A stretch of DNA of 64,000 nucleotides from positions 107,658 through 171,657 of the forward strand of contig JAVJUA010000068.1 in assembly GCA_040219935.1 (NCBI GenBank). Direction: 5' to 3'. The translations under genes were made by a program, and so were the position numbers. This DNA is from UBA7803 sp040219935. Lineage in GTDB: Bacteria > Pseudomonadota > Gammaproteobacteria > Pseudomonadales > Azotimanducaceae. The notes under the pieces are model-generated. The model was not told the origin of the DNA, made no database searches, and saw only the letters and a program-made list of their open reading frames with translations. This document shows positions 26,769 through 40,632 of the stretch, piece by piece. How positions within the stretch are numbered: the stretch's first letter is position 1; each line of letters opens with the position of its first letter.

Positions 26769-28098
26769 GCGTGCGTACGGCCATCATCGGCATGGGGGTC
26801 ACCGGCTACTCCTGCCTGCGCTACCTGGCGGGCCGGGACGATCTGCTCGTCGTCGACACCCGCGACCAGCCGCCGCACCGGGCCGCTGCGGAAGCCCTCG
26901 CGCCAGAGGCCGAGTTCCGCTTCGGAAGCGAGGCGTGCGGCGCGGACTTCTCCGGCGTCGACCGCGTGATCGTCAGCCCGGGCGTCGCCCTGGACCATCC
27001 TCTGGTGGGTCGCGCCGCCGCCGCGGGCGCCAGCGTGGTCAGCGACATCGACCTGTTCTGCGAGGCGGCACATGCGCCGATCTACGCGGTGACCGGCACC
27101 AACGGCAAGAGCACGGTGACCGAGCTCGCCGGCCATCTGCTCGCCCGGCTCGGCCGGCATCCGGGGGTGGGCGGCAACCTGGGTGAGCCGGCGCTCGATC
27201 TGCTGGCCGATGAGCACGACTGCTACGTGCTCGAGCTGTCCAGCTTTCAGCTCGAGCGTATGGCCGGCCGCCGCTTCGAGTCGGCCGTGGTGCTGAACGT
27301 CACCGAAGACCACATGGACCGGCACGGCAGCATGGCGGCCTACGCGGCTGCCAAACGCCGCATCTTCACCAATGTCGGCCGAGCGGTGGCCAACCGGCAG
27401 GATCCGTTGACCTTGCCCGACGCGCCGGTTGCGGACCTGGTCACGTTTGGTGACGACGCGCCGGAGGAAGGGCACTGGGGTCTGGACCGGCAGCACGGTG
27501 AGCTGATGCTGATGTGGGGCAAGCGGCCGGTCATGCGTCAGGCCGATCTGCCCCTGCCCGGCCTGCACAACGCGCTCAACGTGCTCGCCGCGTTCGCCCT
27601 GGTCGCCGGGAACGATGTCGCGCCTGCCCGGCTGGCGGCCGCGGTGGTGGGCTTCCGCGCGCTGGCGCACCGCTGCCAGACGGTGGCCGAGGTGCGCGGC
27701 GTGACCTTCATCGATGACTCCAAGGCCACCAACGTCGGCGCCGTGCTGGCTGCGCTCGGCGGCCTCGGACCCCAGTACTCGGCCGATCGGCCCCGGCTGC
27801 TGCTGGTGGCGGGAGGCGATGGCAAGGGCGCCGACTTCAGCCCGCTGGCGGAGCCGGTTCAGCGCTACGTCAAGGCCGTGCTGCTCATCGGGCGCGACGC
27901 CCCCCTGCTGGAGCAGGCGCTGTCGGGCACCGTGCCCCTGGAGCGGGCGGCGGACATGGCTCAGGCGGTGGCGGCCGCCATGCGCCGCGCCGAGCACGGC
28001 GACGTGGTGCTGCTGTCGCCGGCCTGTGCCAGCCTCGACATGTTCCGCAACTATGCCGAGCGCGGCGACGTCTTCCGCGCCGCCGCGGAGGCTCTGCA

Positions 28099-28102
<4 letters not shown>
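26765..28102 (+). CDS. murD: UDP-MurNAc-L-alanine:D-glutamate ligase MurD
   Basis: MurD adds D-glutamate to UDP-MurNAc-L-Ala. From GTG 26765 the product has 445 residues: N-terminal Rossmann-like domain (RTAIIGMGVTGYSCLRYLAG, VIVSPGVALDHPLV), ATP motif AVTGTNGKSTVTE, LELSSFQLE, VTEDHMDRH, LPGLHNALNVLAA and FIDDSKATNVGA. A second GTG at 26771 with AGGTGA just upstream is an alternative start. The stop overlaps the ftsW ATG. Confidence 0.94.
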
Positions 28103-29176
<1,074 letters not shown>

Positions 29177-29184
<8 letters not shown>

Positions 29185-30616
29185 GACCGGCCCCTACCAG
29201 GTTCCCGAGATGCGGCGCATCCGCCGCATTCACTTCGTCGGCATCGGCGGCGCCGGCATGTGCGGCATCGCCGAGGTGCTGCTGAATCAGGGCTACGACG
29301 TCACCGGAACCGATCTGAAGGCCTCGTCGGTGACCGAGCGCCTGCGCCGGCTGGGCGCCACCATCCGCATCGGCCACAGTGCCGACGCGGTTCGCGACTG
29401 CGACGTCGTCGTCGTCTCCAGTGCCGTCAGCGCGGCCAATCCGGAGGTGGTTGCCGCCCACGAGCGCCGCGTACCGGTGGTGCGGCGGGCGGAGATGCTC
29501 GGCGAGCTCATGCGCTATCGCCACGGCATCGCCATCGCCGGCACCCACGGCAAGACCACCACCACCAGCCTGGTGACCTCCATCTTCCAGGCGGCCGATC
29601 TCGACCCCACGTTCGTGATCGGCGGCCTGCTGAACAGCACCGGCAGCAACGCCCGCCTCGGCGGCAGCCGCTACATCATCGCCGAGGCGGACGAAAGCGA
29701 CGCCTCGTTTCTGTTCCTGCAACCGATGCTGGCCGTGGTGACCAACATCGATCGGGATCACATGGCCACCTACGGCAACGACTTCGACGCGCTGAAGCGC
29801 ACGTTCATCGAGTTCCTGCACCGGCTGCCGTTCTACGGCTCGGCCGTGCTGTGCGTCGATGATCCCGAGGTGCGAGCCATCCTTCCCGACGTTGCCCGGC
29901 CGATGCTGACCTACGGGTTTTCGGACGATGCCGACTTCCGCGCCGCCGACGTGGTCGCCGACGGACGCGCCTGGCGATTCCGGGCCTCGCGCCCGGGCGG
30001 CCTCGCCGATCTCGACGTGAACATGGGCATTCCCGGCCGGCACAACGTGCTGAACGCGCTGGCGGCCATCGCCGTGGCCACCGACGAGGGACTCGGTGAC
30101 GACGCGATCCTGCGCGGCCTGGGTGGCTTCACGGGCGTGGGGCGCCGGTTCCAGGTGTTCGACGACGTTCGCGTCGGCGACGCCACCGTCACCCTGGTGG
30201 ACGACTACGGACATCATCCGACCGAGATCGCCACCGTGGTGGAGACGGCGCGTCGGGTCTGGCCCGGGCAGCGCCTGGTGATGGCCTATCAGCCTCACCG
30301 CTACACCCGCACCCGGGATCTGTACGACGACTTCGTGCGCGTGCTCTGCGACGTCGACGTGCTGGTGCTGCTCGAGGTCTACAGCGCCGGCGAGGATCCG
30401 ATTCCGGGTGCCGATGCGCGAGCGCTCGCTCAGGGCATCCGTCAGCGCGGCGTCGGCGCCGTGCCCGTGTTCGCGCCCACGCCGGAGGAGGCGCTGAACG
30501 TGCTGCCGGGTGTGCTTCGAAACGGCGACGTGCTGCTGGTCCAGGGGGCCGGCAACGTCAATCAGATATCGAACCAGCTCGTCGCGCCGGGTTCCGGAGG
30601 TGAGCATGTGGCGTAA
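29177..30616 (+). CDS. murC: UDP-N-acetylmuramate:L-alanine ligase MurC
   Basis: MurC adds L-alanine to UDP-MurNAc. The 479-residue product has the N-terminal GxGGxGM motif (VGIGGAGMCGIAEVLL), ATP motif GTHGKTTTTSLV, EADESDASFL, TNIDRDHM, IPGRHNVLNALA and DDYGHHPTEI with the family QPHRYTRT. GTG start with GGAG upstream; its end overlaps the start of ftsQ by 11 bp. murB and ddl, commonly found between murC and ftsQ, are absent. Confidence 0.95.
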
Positions 30617-31307
30617 CGGTCTGGCGCTGCTGCTGATGGCCGCCCTGGCCGCGGCGGCCTGGTCGATCTGGGCTCAGCTCGACAAGCCGGTACGCTCCGT
30701 GCGCGTTCTGGGCATGATGTCCGAAGCGGAGCGGCAGGCCATTCAGGAAGTGGTGATGAGCAACCTTTCCGGCGGCATCCTCAGCCTCGATGCGGACGAG
30801 CTGGTCGCCGACATCCAGTCGCTGTCCTGGCCGCGCGAGGTGCGCGTGCGCCGGATCTGGCCGGACGCGCTCACCATCGACGTGCAGCGGGAGTCGGTGG
30901 TGGCTCTGTGGGGTGACGGCGGCTATCTCACCAGCGACGGCAAGGTGGTGCATCTTGCCGACGGCCCCGAGGGCGTTCCCTATCTCGCGGCCAGTCTGTC
31001 CACGCCGCGCCAGGCCATGGAGCTCTATCAGCTCCTGACGCTGCGGGTTGCCGAGGCGGATCTGGCCATCGTCCGGCTCGAGGAGAACCAGCTCGGCGAG
31101 TGGCTGCTGACCTTCGACTCCGGCATGACGCTGGCGCTGGGCAACGAGGCGCTGACCGAGCGGCTGTCCCGGTTCCTGCTGGCCTACCGGCGTGCGCTCG
31201 CCACGCGGGCGGCGACCATTGCCCACGTGGATACCCGTTACGACAACGGCCTTGCGGTGCGCTGGAGCGATGCGCAGCTGGCCTCCGTAGAACGTTCGAC
31301 GAGGTGA
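30606..31307 (+). CDS. ftsQ: Cell division protein FtsQ
   Basis: FtsQ links early and late divisome proteins by binding FtsB/FtsL. The 233-residue product has one N-terminal membrane segment (LALLLMAALAAAAWSIWA), a POTRA domain (VRSVRVLGMMSEAERQAIQEVV to RVRRIWPDALTIDVQRESVVALWG) and the FtsQ beta domain. It ends VDTRYDNGLAVRW, a family hallmark. A strong ribosome binding site GGAGGTGAG lies inside the murC end. Confidence 0.92.
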   Translation: MWRNGLALLLMAALAAAAWSIWAQLDKPVRSVRVLGMMSEAERQAIQEVVMSNLSGGILSLDADELVADIQSLSWPREVRVRRIWPDALTIDVQRESVVALWGDGGYLTSDGKVVHLADGPEGVPYLAASLSTPRQAMELYQLLTLRVAEADLAIVRLEENQLGEWLLTFDSGMTLALGNEALTERLSRFLLAYRRALATRAATIAHVDTRYDNGLAVRWSDAQLASVERSTR

Positions 31308-31315
31308 GAAACCCG

Positions 31316-32545
31316 ATGGCATCGGATTCCGACTTCAGACGCATCGTCGCCCTGGACATCGGCACCAGCAAGGTGGCGGCGCTGGTGGGCGAGCTCGACG
31401 CCGAGGGCGGGCTGGAGATCATCGGCATCGGCTCCCACCCGTCCCGCGGCCTCAAGAAGGGCGTGGTGGTGAACATCGAGTCTACCGTGCAGTCGATTCA
31501 GCGGGCGGTGGAGGAGGCCGAGCTGATGGCCGGCTGCCAGATCGACGCTGTGTACGCCGGTATCGCCGGCAGCCACATCCGCAGCCTGAACTCGCACGGC
31601 ATCGTCGCCGTGCGTGACAAGGAGGTCTACCCGCAGGACGTGGATCGGGTGATCGACGCGGCCCAGGCCATGGCGATACCCGCTGACCAGAAGATCCTGC
31701 ACATCCTTCCCCAGGAATACATCATCGACAACCAGGAAGGCGTGAAGGAGCCTCTGGGTATGTCGGGCGTGCGCCTCGAAGCCAAGGTGCATCTGGTCAC
31801 CTGTGCGGTCAATGCGGCGCAGAACATCGAGAAGTGCATCGTGCGCTGCGGCCTGCACGTCAACGACATAATTCTCGAGCAGCTCGCCTCGAGCTACTCG
31901 GTGCTGAGCGAGGACGAGCGCGAGCTCGGCGTCTGTCTGGTGGACATCGGCGGTGGCACGACCGACATCGCCATCTTCACCCATGGCGCCATACGTCACA
32001 CGGCCGTGATCCCTATAGCCGGTGATCAGGTGACCAACGACATCGCCATGGCGCTGCGCACGCCGACGCAGAATGCAGAAGAGATCAAGATCAAATATGC
32101 CTGCGCGCTGACTCAGCTCGCCCGGCCCGACGAGACCATCCAGGTTCCCGGCGTGGGAGACAAGCCTTCCCGGCAGCTCTCGCGCCAGGCGCTGGCGGAG
32201 GTGGTCGAGCCGCGCTACGACGAGCTGTTCACGCTGATTCAGGCGGAGTTGCGTCGCAGCGGATTCGAGGACCTGGTCGCTGCGGGCATCGTGCTTACCG
32301 GTGGGGCTTCGAAGATGGAGGGCGTCATCGAGCTCGCGGAAGAAATCTTCCACATGCCGGTAAGTCTGGGGTCGCCACGACACGTGGCGGGATTGAAGGA
32401 CATCGTAAGGAATCCCGTGTACGCCACAGGCGTCGGCCTGCTGATGTACGGCAAGGAGCGGGAAGAAGAACAACGCGGCCGAAAAAGAGCGCGCGGCACG
32501 GGCGGCTTCAGCCGCCTAAAGAAATGGCTTGGCGAAAATTTCTAA
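31316..32545 (+). CDS. ftsA: Cell division protein FtsA
   Basis: FtsA is an actin-like ATPase that tethers FtsZ to the membrane. The 409-residue product has VALDIGTSKVAALVGEL, the 1C domain and VCLVDIGGGTTDIAIF, VLTGGASKMEGVIELAEEIF, and a C-terminal amphipathic membrane-targeting helix (GGFSRLKKWLGENF). The ATG at 31316 is eight bases after the ftsQ stop. Confidence 0.96.
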   Translation: MASDSDFRRIVALDIGTSKVAALVGELDAEGGLEIIGIGSHPSRGLKKGVVVNIESTVQSIQRAVEEAELMAGCQIDAVYAGIAGSHIRSLNSHGIVAVRDKEVYPQDVDRVIDAAQAMAIPADQKILHILPQEYIIDNQEGVKEPLGMSGVRLEAKVHLVTCAVNAAQNIEKCIVRCGLHVNDIILEQLASSYSVLSEDERELGVCLVDIGGGTTDIAIFTHGAIRHTAVIPIAGDQVTNDIAMALRTPTQNAEEIKIKYACALTQLARPDETIQVPGVGDKPSRQLSRQALAEVVEPRYDELFTLIQAELRRSGFEDLVAAGIVLTGGASKMEGVIELAEEIFHMPVSLGSPRHVAGLKDIVRNPVYATGVGLLMYGKEREEEQRGRKRARGTGGFSRLKKWLGENF

Positions 32546-32555
32546 GGAGTCCGAG

Positions 32556-33767
32556 ATGTTCGAAATCGTAGACAGTGCCCCGCAGAGCGCCGTGATCAAG
32601 GTCATCGGCGTCGGAGGTGGCGGCGGAAACGCCGTTCAGCACATGGTGGCCAACAAAGTGGAGGGAGTCGACTTCATCGCCGCCAACACGGATGCCCAGG
32701 CGCTGAAGGCGCTGGAGGCCAGAACGCTGCTGCAGATCGGCAGCAACATCACCCGCGGGCTCGGTGCCGGCGCGAACCCGAACGTCGGCCGCGAGGCGGC
32801 ATTGGAGGATCGCGACCGCATCGCCGAAGTGCTCTCGGGGGCCGACATGGTCTTCATCACCGCCGGCATGGGTGGAGGCACCGGCACCGGCGCTGCCCCC
32901 GTGGTGGCCCAGGTGGCCAGGGAGCTCGGCATCCTGACCGTGGCGGTCGTGACGCGGCCGTTCAAGTTCGAGAAGCGCCTGTCGATCGCAGAGCGGGGCA
33001 TCCTCGAGCTGCAGGAGCACGTCGACTCGCTGATCATAATTCCGAACGACAAGCTGCTGAACGTGCTCGGTGAGCGGGCCAGCATCCTGGAAGCGTTCGG
33101 TGCGGCCAACGACGTGCTGCTGGGTGCGGTGCAGGGCATCGCCGACCTGATCATCCGTCACGGCCTGATCAACGTCGACTTTGCCGACGTGCGAACGGTG
33201 ATGTCGGAGATGGGCATGGCGATGATGGGCACCGGACGGGCCAGCGGCGAGCATCGCGCGCAGGAAGCAGCCGAGGCAGCCATCAAGAGCCCGCTGCTCG
33301 AAGACGTCGACCTGCATGGCGCCCGCGGCATTCTGGTCAACGTCACGGCCGGCCCCGACCTGTCGATGGGCGACTTCATCGACGTCGGCAACGTCATCGA
33401 GGAGTACGCCTCGGAGACGGCAACGGTGGTGATCGGCACGGTGATCGATCCGGACATGGGCGACGAGCTGAAGGTGACCGTGGTGGCTACCGGCCTCGGC
33501 GAGCCCGTGAAGCCGGGCGTCGTGGTCGGCAGCCCAGCGGTCAGCAGTCCCGCGCCGGCCCCGATCATGGCCGCTGCCGTCAGCGCGCCGGCGCCCGAGC
33601 CACGCGTCGAGACCGGGCCGGACTATGGCCGTGATCTGGAGCGTCCGACCATCTTCCGGCAGCGGGAGGCGGTGGTGTCGCAGCAGAGCAATCTGGCCCT
33701 GGACCAGGACGTCAGCGACATGGAGTGGATCGACATTCCCGCGTTCCTGCGCCGCCAGGCGGATTGA
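32556..33767 (+). CDS. ftsZ: Cell division tubulin homologue FtsZ
   Basis: FtsZ polymerises into the Z-ring. The 403-residue product has the nucleotide-binding GGGGGNAVQHM, the tubulin signature GGGTGTGAAPV, the T7-loop region NVDFADVRTVM, a variable Pro/Ala linker (about 325-385) and the conserved C-terminal tail DIPAFLRRQAD that binds FtsA and ZipA. AAGGAG lies six bases before ATG 32556. It ends the dcw cluster. Confidence 0.97.
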   Translation: MFEIVDSAPQSAVIKVIGVGGGGGNAVQHMVANKVEGVDFIAANTDAQALKALEARTLLQIGSNITRGLGAGANPNVGREAALEDRDRIAEVLSGADMVFITAGMGGGTGTGAAPVVAQVARELGILTVAVVTRPFKFEKRLSIAERGILELQEHVDSLIIIPNDKLLNVLGERASILEAFGAANDVLLGAVQGIADLIIRHGLINVDFADVRTVMSEMGMAMMGTGRASGEHRAQEAAEAAIKSPLLEDVDLHGARGILVNVTAGPDLSMGDFIDVGNVIEEYASETATVVIGTVIDPDMGDELKVTVVATGLGEPVKPGVVVGSPAVSSPAPAPIMAAAVSAPAPEPRVETGPDYGRDLERPTIFRQREAVVSQQSNLALDQDVSDMEWIDIPAFLRRQAD

Positions 33768-33994
33768 CGCCGTGGCGGCCGGACCGCGACGGCATGGGTC
33801 GGGCCGGGTTGCTGCCAGCGCACTGGCAGCCCTGCTCGGCTCGTGCCGTCGCTGTCGCCGTGCGCGCCTGAGCTGCGGAAACAAAATGTAACAATTCTGT
33901 GAATGCCTGCCATACTTGCCCCGGATGGCTTTGCTAGCATGCCTGCTCATGCCGGCCGGGCCGTGCCTCACCCGACCGCAAGAGAACAATCAGC

Positions 33995-34921
33995 ATGCCC
34001 AATGCCGTGCAGCAACGCACCCTGAACAACCCCATTCGTGCCACCGGTGTGGGTCTGCATACCGGTGACAAGGTCTATCTGACGCTGCGACCGGCGCCGG
34101 TGGATACGGGCATCGTCTTCGTGCGTACCGATCTCGACGTGCCGGTGTCGATACCGGCCCTGGCCAGCAACGTCGGCGACACGACCATGGCGACCACGCT
34201 GGTCGCCAACGGCGCGTCTGTCTCGACCATCGAGCACCTGATGTCCGCGTTCGCCGGCCTCGGCGTCGACAATGCCTACGTCGACGTCAGCTCTCCCGAG
34301 CTGCCGATCATGGACGGCAGCGCCGCCCCGTTCGTGTTTCTGCTGCAGTCCGCCGGCATCGAGGAGCAGGACGCGCCGAAGAAGTTCTTCCGGATTCTCA
34401 AGCACGTGACCTACCAGGATGGCGACGTCGTCGCTGAGCTGCGCCCCTACGACGGGTTCAGGGTCGAGTACACGCTGGAGTACGACCATCCGGTCTTCCA
34501 CCAGCATCGCAAGACGTCGTCGGTCGAGATGTCGACCATGGCCTTCGTCAAAGAGGTCAGCCGCGCACGCACGTTCGGCTTCCTGTCAGACTACGAGGAG
34601 CTGCGCGCCAGAAATCTGGCTCGCGGTGGCAGCCTCGACAACGCCGTCGTGCTCGACAATGACCGGATTCTCAATGACGACGGGTTGCGGCTGGCGGACG
34701 AGTTCTGCAAGCACAAGATCCTGGACGCGATTGGCGATCTCTATCTGCTGGGCCACAGCCTGATCGGCGAGTTCGTGGGCCTGAAGTCCGGTCATGCGGC
34801 CAACAACGCGCTGCTCAAGCGCGTGCTGGCGGACGCGGATGCCTGGGAGCTGGTGACGTTCGACGATGAAGACACCGCGCCGATCGCTTTCGCCCGCCGG
34901 GTGGCCGCAGGCGGCGCGTGA
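33995..34921 (+). CDS. lpxC: UDP-3-O-acyl-GlcNAc deacetylase LpxC
   Basis: LpxC is the zinc deacetylase committing UDP-acyl-GlcNAc to lipid A. The 308-residue product has IRATGVGLHTGDKV, the zinc-binding STIEHLMSAFAGLGVDN, ELPIMDGSAAPFV, the FGFLSDYE segment, LDNAVVLDNDRILNDDGLRLADEFCKHKILDAIGDLYLLG and SGHAANNALLK. AGAGAA precedes the ATG. It stands 227 bp after ftsZ, a gap containing an AT-rich stretch (around 33880-33916) likely to hold its promoter. Confidence 0.96.
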   Translation: MPNAVQQRTLNNPIRATGVGLHTGDKVYLTLRPAPVDTGIVFVRTDLDVPVSIPALASNVGDTTMATTLVANGASVSTIEHLMSAFAGLGVDNAYVDVSSPELPIMDGSAAPFVFLLQSAGIEEQDAPKKFFRILKHVTYQDGDVVAELRPYDGFRVEYTLEYDHPVFHQHRKTSSVEMSTMAFVKEVSRARTFGFLSDYEELRARNLARGGSLDNAVVLDNDRILNDDGLRLADEFCKHKILDAIGDLYLLGHSLIGEFVGLKSGHAANNALLKRVLADADAWELVTFDDEDTAPIAFARRVAAGGA

Positions 34922-35039
34922 CGCGGCGCACGTGCCTGAGCGTGCGCGTGTGCCTGATCTGGTGCATTTGCCGAGCAGTTCTCATCGGTGGGGTGGCGGC
35001 GGCCGGATAATCACCGGACGTGCCGCCGGGTACTGCTGA

Positions 35040-35348
35040 TCAACCCGCGGCCACGCGGACGCGCAGCTCACGTGCGTCGCTGAAGTCGCCGAGCTCGCGT
35101 AGCTGAATCAGCAGCTCGTCGCTCATGAAGCGCAGTCTGGTAGCCGCAGCGGCGCTGCGGCAGGCGACCACCACGGTGGGGCCGCGTACATCGACGACGC
35201 GGCAATCGTCACGAACTGGTTCGGGTAACAAGGCGCGTAGCTGGTCGGTCCAGCTCTCCTGGCGCGCCGCCCGTTGGAGCAGACGTTGCAAGGGAGTGAA
35301 TCGCCGGTGGCGTTCGGTCAACAGATCATCTATCTTGCTGCGGGACAC
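35040..35348 (-). CDS. dciA: DUF721 protein, DciA-like helicase loader
   Basis: DUF721/DciA proteins interact with the replicative helicase DnaB in most bacteria. The domain is clear: LQRLLQRAARQESWTDQLRALLPEPVRDDCRVVDVRGPTVVVACRSAAAATRLRFMSDELLIQLREL. A GTG at 35348 gives 102 residues beginning MSRSKIDDLL. An ATG at 35423 would add 25 residues of low similarity but lies in the probable promoter of the divergent M23 gene, so the shorter form is preferred. It meets lpxC tail to tail across a 118-bp gap. Confidence 0.8.
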   Translation of the reverse strand: MSRSKIDDLLTERHRRFTPLQRLLQRAARQESWTDQLRALLPEPVRDDCRVVDVRGPTVVVACRSAAAATRLRFMSDELLIQLRELGDFSDARELRVRVAAG

Positions 35349-35441
35349 TTGCGGTGCTCTGCATGGGTCGGCGTTACGGGAGAACGGGACGCCGGGCCGG
35401 TGAGAATAAACGGCACCGATCATAATGACTAGAATAGAACT

Positions 35442-36362
35442 ATGAAGATCATCGTGCTCAAGGAATCAGGGCGTGGTCAGGGGCAGGTCCATGCCATCAA
35501 CATCGGACGTGCCCATGTCCTCGTCAGCGCCCTCTGTCTCTGCCTCCTCCTGATCCTCGTCTCCTTCGCCAGCACCTCGATTTCCGCTCTGACCCCGAAT
35601 CAAGAAGCCATGGTCGACCAGTGGCAGCAGCGTCTGGCCGATCAGCGTGCCGAGCTCAACGCGCTGCAGGAGCGATCGGCCGCGGAGTCTGAGGCGGTGG
35701 GTCGCCAGCTTGCCGCGATGCAGGCCAGGCTGATGCGCATGGAAGCCCTCGGCTTGCGGGTAACCGAGATCGCCAAGCTGGATCAGGGCGAGTTCTCCTT
35801 CGACGAGCCCGCACCCGTCGGCGGGCCGAGCGTCGCGTCCCAGGGCCCGATCGCGTGGGCCGACCTGCAGAGCAGTCTGGATGAGCTGGCCGTGCAGCTC
35901 CGCAGCCGAGAGTCGGAGCTCGAGGTACTCGACTCGCTGCTGCGCGATCAGGAGTTCCAGCAGACGACGGTGATCGCCGGCCGCCCGGTGACGTGGGGCT
36001 GGATGTCGTCGCCGTTCGGCAAGCGGGTCGACCCGTTCAGCGGCCAGATGTCCTGGCATTCCGGCGTCGACTTCGCCGGCCGCAAGGGGTCCGACGTCAT
36101 TGCCGTGGCCAGCGGCGTGGTGACCTTCGCCGGCAAGCGCTACGGCTACGGCAAGCTGGTCGAGATCAGCCACGGTGACGGCTACGTGACCCGCTACGCG
36201 CACCATGAATCGTTGAAGGTCGAGACCGGCGACATCGTCAAGAAAGGACAACCCATCGGCACCATGGGCACCTCCGGCAGATCGACCGGCCCGCACGTGC
36301 ACTTCGAGGTTCTCAAGAACGGACGCCCCGTCGACCCCAGGGCCTACGTCGCCCGCCGTTAG
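35442..36362 (+). CDS. M23-family murein metallopeptidase
   Basis: This is a 306-residue envelope protein with an N-terminal cytoplasmic tail, one transmembrane segment (about residues 25-50), a coiled-coil (DQWQQRLADQRAELNALQERSAAESEAVGRQLAAMQARL) and a C-terminal LytM domain. The zinc ligands are present: H and D in WHSGVDFAG, H in YAHHESL and HVHFEV near the end. It is therefore likely active as an endopeptidase. A TAGAAT -10-like hexamer lies only seven bases before the ATG with no clear ribosome binding site. The gene precedes secA in many relatives. Confidence 0.88.
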   Translation: MKIIVLKESGRGQGQVHAINIGRAHVLVSALCLCLLLILVSFASTSISALTPNQEAMVDQWQQRLADQRAELNALQERSAAESEAVGRQLAAMQARLMRMEALGLRVTEIAKLDQGEFSFDEPAPVGGPSVASQGPIAWADLQSSLDELAVQLRSRESELEVLDSLLRDQEFQQTTVIAGRPVTWGWMSSPFGKRVDPFSGQMSWHSGVDFAGRKGSDVIAVASGVVTFAGKRYGYGKLVEISHGDGYVTRYAHHESLKVETGDIVKKGQPIGTMGTSGRSTGPHVHFEVLKNGRPVDPRAYVARR

Positions 36363-36369
36363 CGCGTTT

Positions 36370-36390
36370 AACCCGTCTGTCAGAACGGGT
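36370..36390 (+). terminator. Hairpin between the M23 gene and secA
   Basis: ACCCGT at 36370-36375 pairs with ACGGGT at 36385-36390 over a nine-base loop, eight bases after the M23 stop. No T-run follows. It may be a weak terminator or part of the secA leader; secM, which regulates secA in E. coli, is not present. Confidence 0.4.
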
Positions 36391-36428
36391 AAGATGCCGC
36401 ATCTTCGCTGCTCGGGATCGCCAGCGCT

Positions 36429-39169
<2,741 letters not shown>

Positions 39170-39170
<1 letters not shown>

Positions 39171-40396
39171 TGGCGGTCAACGTGCCGCCGCTGCCCGATC
39201 TGCTTCCCGTGGCCGGGGTTGCCATCGGCACCGCGCGCGCCGGGGTCAAGGCCAGCCTGCCTGCCGATCGGCAGGATCTGGTGGTGATGCTGCTCGACGA
39301 GGGTGCCAGCGTCGCCGGTGTCTTCACCCGCAACGCCTTCCGCGCTGCGCCGGTCCAACTCGCCGAGGCCGGCATCGCCCGTGGCGGCGTGCGGGCGCTG
39401 GTGACCAACAGCGGCAACGCCAATGCGGCCACGGCAGAGCCCGGCCTCGAGGATGCGCGCCGCATCTGTGCCGCGGTCGCTGACAAGGCGTCGTTGCCGG
39501 CGGGCTCTGTGCTGCCCTTCTCAACGGGCGTGATCGGCCAGCGGCTGCCCGTGGACCGCATCGTCGGTGCGCTGGACGCAGCGATCGCCGATGCCGCCGC
39601 TGACGGCTGGGCGCGAGCGGCGCGGGCCATCATGACCACCGACACGGTGCCCAAGGCCCTGAGCCGTCAGGTAAGCATCGACGGCGCAACCGTGACCATC
39701 ACCGGCATCGCCAAGGGCGCCGGCATGATCCGTCCGGACATGGCCACCATGCTGGCCTACATCGGCTGCGATGCTGCCGTCGAGCCCGACTGCCTGCACG
39801 CCATGGTGCGTGAGGTGGCCGACCGCAGCTTCAACCGCATCACCATCGACGGCGACACCTCGACCAATGACTCGTTCGTGTTGTGCGCGACCGGGCATTC
39901 CGGGCCACGCATCGAAGACACGGCCAGCTCGGCCTACGCGGCGTTGCGCGACGGCGTGGCCGACGTGGCGACCACCCTGGCGCAGTACGTGGTGCGGGAC
40001 GGCGAGGGCGCGACCCGCTTCGTGACCGTGCGGGTCGAGGGCGGGGCGGATTCGGCGGAATGCCTGCGCGTGGCTTACACGGTGGCGGAATCGCCGCTGC
40101 TCAAGACGGCCATCTTTGCCGGCGACCCCAACTGGGGCCGGTTCTGCATGGCCATCGGCCGGTCTGGGCTGGCATCGCTCGACACCGGGCGGGTCAACCT
40201 CTTTCTGGACGACGTCTGCGTTGCTCGTGGCGGCCTCATGGCCGACGACTATCGCGAGGCGGATGGCGCCCGGGTGATGGCCCAGGCCGAGTTCGTCGTG
40301 CGCATCGAGCTCGGCCGCGGCGATGCTGCGGAGACGGTGTGGACCACGGATCTGTCCTACGACTACGTGAAGATCAACGCCGAGTATCGAACCTGA
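39170..40396 (+). CDS. argJ: Glutamate N-acetyltransferase/amino-acid acetyltransferase ArgJ
   Basis: ArgJ recycles the acetyl group from N-acetylornithine to glutamate in arginine synthesis. The 408-residue proenzyme has TNSGNANAATAEPG, the self-cleavage region KGAGMIRPDMATMLAYI (cleavage before the Thr of ATMLA yields the active beta subunit), TIDGDTSTNDSFVL and AGDPNWGRFCMAIGRSG, ending KINAEYRT. Whether it is mono- or bifunctional cannot be told from sequence alone. ATG overlaps the secA stop. Confidence 0.94.
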
Positions 40397-40407
40397 GCCG
40401 GCGCCCC

Positions 40408-40620
40408 TCAGGGCGCCCGGTCACCCGCCTCCAGATCGCCGGACAGCACCTCGTCCTCTTCGTCCCTGCCGGGAATGCGGTGCTGCTCAGCAGCCCAGGC
40501 GCCCAGGTCGATGAGCTTGCAGCGCTCCGAGCAGAAGGGCCGGAACTCGTTGCCGGGTGACCACTTCACCCGCGCGTTGCAGGTGGGGCAGAGGACGATG
40601 CGGGCCGGGGTGTCGGTCAT
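40408..40620 (-). CDS. yacG: DNA gyrase inhibitor YacG
   Basis: YacG is a small zinc protein that binds GyrB. The 70-residue product has a four-cysteine zinc site (LCPTCNARVKW and FRPFCSERCKLIDLGAW) and an acidic C-terminus (RDEEDEVL). It is at the end of the leftward pilBCD run. coaE, which usually lies between pilD and yacG, is missing. Confidence 0.92.
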   Translation of the reverse strand: MTDTPARIVLCPTCNARVKWSPGNEFRPFCSERCKLIDLGAWAAEQHRIPGRDEEDEVLSGDLEAGDRAP

Positions 40621-40632
40621 GACGGTCGACGT

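Noticed and set aside
35349..35423. Longer N-terminus for the DciA-like protein
   Set aside because: The added 25 residues lack similarity to the family and its ATG falls in the probable promoter of the divergent M23 gene.
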